Shown: positions 6,849 to 12,522 of the stretch, one piece after another | Layout of the letters: the number at the start of each line of letters is the position of its first letter | How positions within the stretch are numbered: position 1 is the first letter of the stretch | DNA from: Desulfobacteraceae bacterium | GTDB taxonomy: Bacteria > Desulfobacterota > Desulfobacteria > Desulfobacterales > JAABRJ01 | Assembly: GCA_011390985.1 (NCBI GenBank) | Contig: JAABRJ010000306.1 | Location: 1 to 13,236, forward strand | Length of the DNA stretch: 13,236 bases | Direction of reading: 5' to 3' | Position numbers and translations under genes: made by a program | Notes under the pieces: generated by a model | The model's input: the letters and a program-made list of their open reading frames with translations, nothing else | Databases searched by the model: none | Told to the model about the DNA's origin: nothing

Positions 6849-6876
6849 TTGCAAACCCCCGGTATTGTGTTATATT
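6849..6876 (+). promoter_or_regulatory. Candidate promoter for the BI-1-like gene
   Basis: TTGCAA (6849-6854), a 16-nt spacer and TATATT (6871-6876, 5 of 6 to consensus). Transcription would begin about 35-40 nt before the ATG at 6921, leaving room for the strong Shine-Dalgarno. TAAATT nearer the gene could also act as a -10 but would put the start site on top of the ribosome-binding site. Confidence 0.45.
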
Positions 6877-6908
6877 TGTCTTGGATTCAGCCACTATACC
6901 AATAAATT

Positions 6909-6916
6909 AAGGAGGT
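6909..6916 (+). promoter_or_regulatory. Strong Shine-Dalgarno of the BI-1-like gene
   Basis: AAGGAGGT, a full complement of the 16S tail, 4 nt before the ATG at 6921. It is the strongest ribosome-binding site in the window and suggests well-translated message. Confidence 0.85.
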
Positions 6917-6920
6917 AAGA

Positions 6921-7625
6921 ATGCAGTCGCTCCCACTTGATCGCACCCAGACCCAAGTCCAGGTCAATGCGTTTGTCCGCAGCGTTTACAACTGGATGGC
7001 GGCCGGCCTCGCCCTGACCGGGTTCGTGGCTTACTACGTTTCCACCAGCGAAGCCATCCTGCGGGTGGTCTTTGGCAACCCGATGGTGCTGATCGTGTTG
7101 GTGATCGCCCAACTGGGGCTGGTGTTCACCTTGGCCTCACGGGTTCACAAGATGGAGGCGTCCACCGCGACGGCGGTTTTTGTGATTTACTCCGCCCTCA
7201 ACGGTGTGACCCTCTCCTCGATCTTTCTGGTCTACGCCAAAACGTCCATCGTGTCGGTCTTCTTCATCTGCGCGGCCACTTTTCTGGCCTGCAGCGTCTA
7301 CGGCTGGATCACCCGCCGGGATTTGACCTCGATGGGCAATTTCATGGTGATGGGGTTGATCGGCATCATCATTGCGAGCCTGGCCAATATGTTTTTCAAG
7401 AGCTATGGCCTGCAAACCATCATCAGCTACATCGGAGTGCTGGTATTTGTCGGACTGACAGCTTATGACACCCAAAAACTCAAAAACATGGCGCTTTCTC
7501 AGCCCGCCGGACTCGACGCCGGCGTAATCCGCAAAGGGGCCATCATGGGCGCCCTTTCCCTTTATCTGGACTTTATCAACCTCTTCATCATGTTGTTGCA
7601 CATCTTTGGCGGCAGCCGAGACTAG
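6921..7625 (+). CDS. Bax inhibitor-1/YccA family integral membrane protein
   Basis: Member of the BI-1 (TMBIM) family in the inner membrane. B. subtilis YetJ of this family is a pH-sensitive calcium leak channel, and E. coli YccA modulates the FtsH protease. The 234 residues carry about seven hydrophobic segments (near 26-41, 51-73, 82-103, 108-129, 139-158, 164-182 and 207-229) after a short polar N-terminus. AYDTQKLK (181-188) and LYLDFINLF (214-222) hold the two aspartates (D183, D217) that correspond to the di-aspartyl pH sensor described for YetJ. Length and motif spacing fit the proteobacterial YbhL/YccA branch. It is a single-gene unit with its own candidate promoter and a strong terminator after it. 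No neighbour reveals its physiological role, and the calcium function is inferred only from the family. Confidence 0.92.
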   Translation: MQSLPLDRTQTQVQVNAFVRSVYNWMAAGLALTGFVAYYVSTSEAILRVVFGNPMVLIVLVIAQLGLVFTLASRVHKMEASTATAVFVIYSALNGVTLSSIFLVYAKTSIVSVFFICAATFLACSVYGWITRRDLTSMGNFMVMGLIGIIIASLANMFFKSYGLQTIISYIGVLVFVGLTAYDTQKLKNMALSQPAGLDAGVIRKGAIMGALSLYLDFINLFIMLLHIFGGSRD

Positions 7626-7668
7626 GCAGACCGTAAAGGCGCTCGCCACCTTTTTCGATCATCTCCCC

Positions 7669-7707
7669 AACACCCTCCGCGAGTAACTTCCGGAGGGTGT
7701 TTTTGTT
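7669..7707 (+). terminator. Rho-independent terminator after the BI-1-like gene
   Basis: AACACCCTCCG (7669-7679) and CGGAGGGTGTT (7691-7701) form a perfect 11-bp stem with an 11-nt loop, followed by a T-rich tail (TTTGTT). On the minus strand, where glmM ends 22 nt away, the same stem is followed by G residues, so it is oriented for the plus strand. It may still serve as a 3' stem for glmM mRNA. Confidence 0.9.
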
Positions 7708-7722
7708 AAAAAGAGGCGGTCT

Positions 7723-9072
7723 TCAGGAGCCCAGCCGGCTGCGAACCACATCGGCGATATGTCGGCAGTGGCGTTCGGTTTCCTCCCGGGTTGGCGCCTC
7801 CACCATCACCCGGCAGAGTGCCTGGGTGCCCGAATAGCGCACCAATACCCTGCCCCTGCCGTTCAACGCGTGTTCAGCCGCGCGGATCGCATCGGAAATT
7901 GCCGGCTCGGTTTCGATCGGAGGCTTGTGTGTGATAGCCACATTGATCGTCACCTGGGGAAAGACGGTCATGACGCGGCGCAGTTGCGACAGGTGCTTTG
8001 CTTCGGTTTGGACGGTTGCCAGCAGTTTCAGTGCCGCCAGGAGGCCATCGCCGGTGGTGTGACTTTCAAGAAAGATCATGTGACCGGAGTCTTCTCCTCC
8101 CATCAGCGCCCCGCATTCCAGCATCTTCTCCAGGACATAGCGGTCGCCCACGGCGGCGCTCTGGTGCACGATCCCCATTTCCGCCAGCGCCTGTTTGAGG
8201 CCCATGTTGCTCATGACCGTCGACACCACCCCACGGCCCTTCAGACGCCCCGCGGCCTGCAGCCCCTTGGCGCAGACGGCCAGCACCTGATCTCCGGTGA
8301 GGGGCGCGCCTTTTTCATCGACAGCGACCAGACGGTCGCCGTCACCGTCAAAGGCCAGCCCGATATCGGCAGTTTGCGCCACTACCTGGCGTGCCAGGGT
8401 TTGCGGATCCTGGGAGCCGCAGCCGGCATTGATGTTACGGCCGTCGGGTTCATTAAAAAGCGCGGTAACCGTGGCGCCCAGAGCCCTAAAAAGCCGCGGT
8501 GCGACATCAGAGGTTGCACCGTTGGCGCAGTCCAGAACGATTCGGTAGCCCGACAGAAAATTGCCGGAGGGCGCGGTCGCAATCAAAAAGTTGACATAAC
8601 GCAATCCGGCGTCGGGCAATACGCGAACCCGGCCAGGAGCCTCCACTTTTTCGGCCCTTGCAGCCAGGTCGGTTTCCAGCACCAGGGCCTCGATCTCGGC
8701 CTCGGTTTGATCCGAAAGTTTGTACCCGTCCGATGTGAAGATTTTGATACCGTTGTCCTGAAAAGGGTTGTGGGAGGCCGAAATGACGATTCCGGCGGCC
8801 GCCTTTGCGGCGATTGTGAGGTGGGCCACCCCCGGTGTGGGCAGCACCCCCGCCAGGGCGACGTTGCCTCCCATTGAGCAGATCCCAGCCGCCAGCGCGT
8901 GAGTCAGCATGTGCCCTGAGATGCGTGTGTCCCGGCCGATTATAAACGGGGCGCCATCCGGGCGCGCAAACAGGGTCGCAAGCGCCCGTCCCACGGTTAG
9001 CGCCATTTCTGCGGTCATCGGGTAGCTGTTGGCCACCCCGCGGATGCCGTCGGTGCCGAATAGAATGCCCAT
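7723..9072 (-). CDS. glmM: Phosphoglucosamine mutase
   Basis: Interconverts glucosamine-6-phosphate and glucosamine-1-phosphate on the way to UDP-GlcNAc for peptidoglycan and LPS. The 449 residues match the family length and have all four phosphohexomutase domains: FGTDGIRG (5-12), the phosphoserine loop ISASHNP with active-site S100 (97-103), the metal site D242-G-D244-G-D246-R, the sugar-binding loop GGEDSGH (325-331) and the C-terminal phosphate-binding loop RYSGTQ (412-417). The last loop differs from the usual R-P/A-S-G-T-E by Tyr and Gln, which I regard as tolerated variation. The ATG at 9072 has no clear Shine-Dalgarno. It lies 70 nt downstream of the GlmU-like beta-helix gene on the same strand, so the two are probably co-transcribed and act in the same amino-sugar pathway. 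Confidence 0.95.
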   Translation of the reverse strand: MGILFGTDGIRGVANSYPMTAEMALTVGRALATLFARPDGAPFIIGRDTRISGHMLTHALAAGICSMGGNVALAGVLPTPGVAHLTIAAKAAAGIVISASHNPFQDNGIKIFTSDGYKLSDQTEAEIEALVLETDLAARAEKVEAPGRVRVLPDAGLRYVNFLIATAPSGNFLSGYRIVLDCANGATSDVAPRLFRALGATVTALFNEPDGRNINAGCGSQDPQTLARQVVAQTADIGLAFDGDGDRLVAVDEKGAPLTGDQVLAVCAKGLQAAGRLKGRGVVSTVMSNMGLKQALAEMGIVHQSAAVGDRYVLEKMLECGALMGGEDSGHMIFLESHTTGDGLLAALKLLATVQTEAKHLSQLRRVMTVFPQVTINVAITHKPPIETEPAISDAIRAAEHALNGRGRVLVRYSGTQALCRVMVEAPTREETERHCRHIADVVRSRLGS

Positions 9073-9125
9073 TCAAAGAATCCGGTGTTGATGCGCGCCG
9101 TATTCGGGCGGTTTATGCAAACGAC

Positions 9126-9143
9126 AAGGCCGCATCTGGCCTT
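9126..9143 (-). other. Short hairpin between the beta-helix gene and glmM
   Basis: AAGGCC (9126-9131), a six-base loop and GGCCTT (9138-9143), a perfect 6-bp stem that begins in the stop codon of the upstream gene on the minus strand. It has no T tract, so it is more likely an intercistronic stem than a full terminator. Confidence 0.3.
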
Positions 9144-10402
9144 TAATCGCCGGTTGTCAGCGCGGGCAACGGTTTCAGGGCAGCCGCGCTGAAACGGTCG
9201 ACAACGGCCTGCAGCCAGCAGGTGCCGGCCGCCGCAGCGGCGGGTTCAAGCCCTTGGATGGCGGTCAGATAGTTTTTGCCGGCACTGCGAAGCGATCCCT
9301 GGATTTGTTCGAGAAAGGCTTCCCGCAGATTGTCCGGGCCAGCATCGTCTTTGTGCTGCGTCATGATAGCCTTCATCTCTGGCCAACCGGCGATCAACTC
9401 GGCTTTTTCTCTTAGCAGTGCATCCGCGGTGCCCTCCCGGGCGGTTTCACGCCAGCGGCGGGCCGATTCGGGCAATTTGGCGCAGAAACCTTCGAACTGG
9501 CGCAGCCGCTCGTCGATGGCGGCCTCGACTGCCGCCAGCAGGCCCTCCAGAAGCGGCTCCGGAAAATCCGGTGAGACAAACTGGGCGCGGACATGGACAT
9601 ACCACTGCTTCAGAGCGGCCAGGTTGGCCAGGTAGGTGAGGTTTTTGGCGACGATCCTGCGAACCCCGCGGTAAAGTCCAGGGGTAAAAGGGATGCTGCC
9701 ACCTTTTATCCCCCCCTCGAATACCAGCAGCCCGGGTTGAAGCACATCCTTGCGGTAAACACATCCGGCCGCGACAATGGTGCCAAAGGCCAATCGGCAG
9801 GGGCCCACCAGACCGCCCTGCCCTCCCAGAAAAATCGGCTGCTGGTTGAGCATCACCCCCGAGGGAACGTCCCCCAGAAGTGACGGGGTTGCCTTATCCT
9901 GGTTGGGGGTATAGTTGAAGTGGATGTAGGAGCTCCCCACTTCGCTGTGGTCCTTGGGGCTGGTGCCGCCCGACATCAAACAGTCGCAGAAATTGATGAG
10001 GCTGCCAAGGGTCACGAACGGAAACAGGATGGTCTGTTTGAGCCCCACCGTGTGGGCGCCGCTGGCGCCCTCTTCCAGGATCGTGCCCTCGCGAACGTGC
10101 GCCCCCAGGCCCATAGCGGCTTTTTCCAGAAAAACAGCCCCTCGGAAAAAACCGCCCCTGAGATCAACCGAGGGGCCGACATGACAGTTTTCAAGGGTGA
10201 CGGGGCTTTCGTAGCCGATTCTGGCCCCTTGCAGGATCAGGGTGCGGCGGCCGAAAATCTTGGTGCCGGTGTGAAGCACCACGCCTTCCGCGGCGATACG
10301 CGCGAGGTCGACCTCCGGACCGATTTCGACACTGGCCGGGTTGGGGATGCGGATCCCCTTGTTCAGCAGGATCCCGATGGGATCCCGAGCCGATGATGCC
10401 AT
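9143..10402 (-). CDS. GlmU-like left-handed beta-helix protein with helical C-terminal extension
   Basis: Residues about 20-225 show degenerate hexapeptide repeats of the left-handed beta-helix acyltransferase fold, with AHVREGTILEEGA (101-113), a conserved block (LFPFVTLGSLINF, 126-138; KDHSEVG, 150-156) and HFNYTPNQDKATPSLLGD (161-178). The last block resembles the NYDG...IGD region of the GlmU acetyltransferase domain, and GTIVAAGCVYRKDV (207-220) resembles GlmU's TIAAG...TRDV. GlmU's N-terminal uridylyltransferase (Rossmann) domain is absent. Instead, residues about 250-419 are mostly helical and match nothing I recognise. Homologues are often labelled UDP-N-acetylglucosamine pyrophosphorylase-related. 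The ATG at 10402 has GAGG 6 nt upstream. Position directly before glmM suggests acetylation of glucosamine-1-phosphate or another sugar-nucleotide step, but activity is unproven. Confidence 0.8.
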   Translation of the reverse strand: MASSARDPIGILLNKGIRIPNPASVEIGPEVDLARIAAEGVVLHTGTKIFGRRTLILQGARIGYESPVTLENCHVGPSVDLRGGFFRGAVFLEKAAMGLGAHVREGTILEEGASGAHTVGLKQTILFPFVTLGSLINFCDCLMSGGTSPKDHSEVGSSYIHFNYTPNQDKATPSLLGDVPSGVMLNQQPIFLGGQGGLVGPCRLAFGTIVAAGCVYRKDVLQPGLLVFEGGIKGGSIPFTPGLYRGVRRIVAKNLTYLANLAALKQWYVHVRAQFVSPDFPEPLLEGLLAAVEAAIDERLRQFEGFCAKLPESARRWRETAREGTADALLREKAELIAGWPEMKAIMTQHKDDAGPDNLREAFLEQIQGSLRSAGKNYLTAIQGLEPAAAAAGTCWLQAVVDRFSAAALKPLPALTTGD

Positions 10403-10408
10403 GCAAGG

Positions 10409-10412
10409 CCTC
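10409..10412 (-). promoter_or_regulatory. Shine-Dalgarno of the beta-helix gene
   Basis: GAGG on the minus strand, 6 nt before the ATG at 10402. It supports this start. Confidence 0.55.
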
Positions 10413-10424
10413 GAACAGTTGGAG

Positions 10425-10453
10425 TTGAACAGATTTTTCCATTATACTATAAG
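10425..10453 (+). promoter_or_regulatory. Promoter of the HTH/zinc-ribbon regulator
   Basis: TTGAAC (10425-10430), a 17-nt spacer and TATAAG (10448-10453, 5 of 6 to consensus). The predicted transcription start falls at about 10459-10461, only a few bases before the ATG at 10465. No Shine-Dalgarno is present, so the message may be leaderless or nearly so. Confidence 0.55.
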
Positions 10454-10470
10454 TGTTTTGAGCGATGCAA
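10441..10470 (-). promoter_or_regulatory. Promoter of the beta-helix/glmM unit
   Basis: A perfect TATAAT on the minus strand (10446-10441) is the best -10 in the 62-nt divergent spacer. The -35 is weak: TTGCAT (10470-10465), 18 nt away and overlapping the regulator's start codon. The leader would be about 30 nt. The element overlaps the spacer of the opposite promoter, so simultaneous polymerase binding is unlikely. Confidence 0.45.
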
Positions 10471-10746
10471 ACCATTCGTCAAACACTCATCGATCTCCTG
10501 TCCGGTGAGCCCTTGGGCGCTCGGGAGCTTTCCCGGGTGCTGGGCATTCGCGAAGAGGAGGTCTGCGACCATTTGGTCCACATCGAACGCACGGCAGGCG
10601 CACGCCGCAAAAAACTCACCACCTTGCCCTTTGCCTGTCTCGACTGCGGCTTTGTTTTTCGCGACCGCAAACACTTCACCCGCCCTGGCAAATGCCCGCG
10701 CTGCCGTGGCACCCACATCGAAACACCGCGTTTCCAGTTGCGCTGA
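10465..10746 (+). CDS. Predicted transcriptional regulator, HTH domain fused to a zinc ribbon
   Basis: A 93-residue protein with an N-terminal winged-helix-like HTH (about 4-45; the sequence LGARELSRVLGIREEEVCDHL covers the two core helices) and a C-terminal zinc ribbon with C58-x2-C61 and C77-x2-C80. The layout matches COG3357, a family described only as a predicted regulator with an HTH fused to a Zn ribbon; I recognise the architecture but know no target. It is probably a cytoplasmic DNA-binding protein whose ribbon is structural or zinc-sensing. It is transcribed away from the beta-helix/glmM genes through overlapping promoters, so autoregulation and control of those genes are plausible. 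The ATG has no Shine-Dalgarno and lies just after the predicted transcription start. Confidence 0.82.
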   Translation: MQTIRQTLIDLLSGEPLGARELSRVLGIREEEVCDHLVHIERTAGARRKKLTTLPFACLDCGFVFRDRKHFTRPGKCPRCRGTHIETPRFQLR

Positions 10747-10755
10747 ACGGCGGAA

Positions 10756-10783
10756 TTGACTTGCACACCACTGGTTTTATATT
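10756..10783 (+). promoter_or_regulatory. Promoter of the EEP hydrolase/lipoprotein pair
   Basis: TTGACT (5 of 6) at 10756-10761, a 16-nt spacer and TATATT (5 of 6) at 10778-10783, just after the end of the regulator gene. The leader would be about 57 nt and contains a perfect 8-bp palindrome, GGACGTCC (10831-10838). The only Shine-Dalgarno-like run, AAGGA, overlaps that palindrome and is 13 nt from the ATG. Confidence 0.6.
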
Positions 10784-10846
10784 ATTGAATGTTACTTCGA
10801 ATTTAGCATTTAACGGAACCGCCAGCAAAAGGACGTCCATCCCAAA

Positions 10847-11632
10847 ATGAGACTGCTGCTATACAACATCCGCTACGGGGCCGGGATCGGCCGCAAGATT
10901 CACCTGCCGCTTCCCTACGCCGGCTATCTAAAAAAAACCGGCCGCAACCTGGAACAGATCGCCGCCTTTATCAGGGAAGTCGAGCCGGACATCGCCGGTC
11001 TGATCGAAGTCGACAGCGGGTCTTTTCGATCGGGAAAATCCAACCAGGCCGCCACGATTGCCCGTGAAATGCAGCACTACTATATCTACCAGTCAAAATA
11101 TGCCCGGAACTCCCTGATTCAGAAAATTCCGGTTCTCAACAAGCAAGGCAACGCCTTTCTGACCAATCAGGAAATCCAGTCCATTCGCTACCATTACTTC
11201 AACGAGGGCATCAAGCGACTGGTGATCGAACTTGAGTTGAATGAGATCAAACTTTTTCTGGTTCATCTCTCGCTGAAATTTCGCCACCGCCAGCAGCAGC
11301 TGCGCGATCTGTATTCGGTCATTCAAAATGAGCCGAAGCCCTATGTTGTGGCCGGCGACTTCAACCCGCTGCGCGGCGAGCGCGAGCTGTTGGAATTTAT
11401 CGCCGCAACCGGATTGAAAAGCGCCAATGATAGCGGCATGCCGTCGCATCCGAGCCGATGCCCGCGGCGACAGCTGGATTTTATCCTCTACAGCCCCGAA
11501 ATCCATACCCGGGATTTTCAGGTGCCCCAGGTCAAGTTTTCCGACCACGTTCCGCTGATCTGGGATTTCGAGGTGACCCAGCCCGCAGGGCGGTCGAAGA
11601 AACTGGCGGTCCTGATGCCCGCGTTCAATTGA
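10847..11632 (+). CDS. Endonuclease/exonuclease/phosphatase (EEP) fold hydrolase
   Basis: Metal-dependent phosphodiesterase or phosphatase of the EEP superfamily (relatives of exonuclease III, DNase I and sphingomyelinases). The 261 residues hold the whole catalytic set: N7 in YNIRYG, E54 in LIEVD, H140 in FLVHLSL, D171 and N173 in AGDFN, D211 in LDFILYS and the terminal D233-H234 in FSDHVPL. No signal peptide is present, so it is probably cytoplasmic. The substrate is not evident. It lacks the DNA-binding features of true exonuclease III and fits the broad class acting on nucleic acids, phospholipids or phosphoinositide-like substrates. The Shine-Dalgarno is weak (AAGGA, 13 nt upstream). Its stop overlaps the next gene's likely TTG start by 4 nt, so the two are probably coupled. 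Confidence 0.9.
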   Translation: MRLLLYNIRYGAGIGRKIHLPLPYAGYLKKTGRNLEQIAAFIREVEPDIAGLIEVDSGSFRSGKSNQAATIAREMQHYYIYQSKYARNSLIQKIPVLNKQGNAFLTNQEIQSIRYHYFNEGIKRLVIELELNEIKLFLVHLSLKFRHRQQQLRDLYSVIQNEPKPYVVAGDFNPLRGERELLEFIAATGLKSANDSGMPSHPSRCPRRQLDFILYSPEIHTRDFQVPQVKFSDHVPLIWDFEVTQPAGRSKKLAVLMPAFN

Positions 11633-12393
11633 TCCCCACCCGACGTCATTATCCCTCCGGCAGGCGAAAACCCGTTCGCCGACAGGTGCTGCTGTGGCTG
11701 CTCTGTCTGGCCGCGGGTGTTCTCTGGGGCTGTGCAGCGGCGCCGGGCGCCCGCCAAACTCTGGATCGGGATGATTTCCGCGGGGTTGAGCGCCTGGTCC
11801 TGGCCCCTTTTGCGGGCGCGCATGGCGAAAAACTGCAGCGCGCGCTTTTCGAGCGCTTGGCGCTGCACAGCAGCCTGGAAGCCGTTTACCTGGAGGGTCC
11901 GCATTCGCTGACCGCCAAGACCCTGGGGGACCCGACCGACTGGCGTGTCCAGCGGCAAACCTGGCGGCAGGTTGCCGATGCGGTCGTGAGCGCCCGGACA
12001 ACCGCCACCCTGAACGACAGCACCGGTACCGACCGGGTGGAAGTGCGGGAGGGCACCGGGCAGTTCAGACAAATTCGCGACGTCGACGGCAACTGGGTTG
12101 CCGTCGAGATCATGCGCACGCGACTGCAGCGGGTGCCTTTTATCGTGCGACACGCGAGTCTCACGGCTGATTTTCGGCTGGACCATCTGAGGCACGCCGA
12201 GATGTCGTTTGAAAAGACCGCGGTGGTTTTCAGCGCGGAAAAATACGGCGGCAACAGCCCGCTGCCGCTCGAGGTGCTGCCGTCGGCGGCGGCCACCGGG
12301 CAGGAGCTAGCCGAGCGCCTGGCCGCCCGCATGGCGCTGGACTTAGCCGCCGGTTCGCTCCCGGCCTTGACAGCCCCTTTGCCGCGACAGTGA
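11629..12393 (+). CDS. Putative lipoprotein of unknown function
   Basis: The 254-residue reading starts at a TTG that overlaps the preceding stop (TTGA). It gives an arginine-rich n-region (R5-R6, R12-R13-K14, R17-R18), a hydrophobic stretch (20-33) and a lipobox L32-W-G-C35, a classic type II signal peptide; Ala at +2 fits outer-membrane sorting. The frame stays open back to 11458 but those codons lie inside the EEP gene. GTG 11686 is an alternative start but would drop the positive n-region. The mature part has VERLVLAPFAGAHGEKLQRAL (53-73), ADAVVSARTTATLND (116-130) and VRHASLTADFRL (173-184). These alternating strands recall CsgG-like or other periplasmic lipoproteins, but the resemblance is too weak to name a family. 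No Shine-Dalgarno is visible, so coupling to the upstream gene is likely. Confidence 0.75.
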   Translation: MIPTRRHYPSGRRKPVRRQVLLWLLCLAAGVLWGCAAAPGARQTLDRDDFRGVERLVLAPFAGAHGEKLQRALFERLALHSSLEAVYLEGPHSLTAKTLGDPTDWRVQRQTWRQVADAVVSARTTATLNDSTGTDRVEVREGTGQFRQIRDVDGNWVAVEIMRTRLQRVPFIVRHASLTADFRLDHLRHAEMSFEKTAVVFSAEKYGGNSPLPLEVLPSAAATGQELAERLAARMALDLAAGSLPALTAPLPRQ

Positions 12394-12449
12394 GGGCGCG
12401 CTGCATGAGCTTCACACCTCAAGCGTCGCGCGCGGTTGCAGCGAAACCG

Positions 12450-12491
12450 ATAAACGGGATGCCGGCCCGATGACGGCATCCCGTTTATTTG
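12450..12491. terminator. Terminator hairpin between convergent genes
   Basis: ATAAACGGGATGCCG (12450-12464), a 9-nt loop and CGGCATCCCGTTTAT (12474-12488) form a perfect 15-bp stem. On the plus strand it ends TTTATTTG, a usable U tract for the lipoprotein gene. On the minus strand it is followed by a weaker run, so it may also end the fabH transcript. Confidence 0.85.
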
Positions 12492-12522
12492 CCTGAACTT
12501 CGGAAAGGGGCCGCCCGCATGC

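Noticed and set aside
6615..6854. 79-codon minus-strand frame overlapping the small unknown gene
   Set aside because: It is shifted relative to the 99-residue frame, and its product lacks the ordered helical and hydrophobic pattern seen in the 6491-6790 frame.
7137..7649. Minus-strand reading frame of 170 codons opposite the BI-1-like gene
   Set aside because: The plus strand encodes a clear seven-helix family member with a strong Shine-Dalgarno; the antisense product has no family features.
11458..11628. N-terminal extension of the lipoprotein from 11458
   Set aside because: The region is out of frame within the EEP gene, whose motifs (LDFILYS, SDHVPL) are intact there; the extension would bury the signal peptide.
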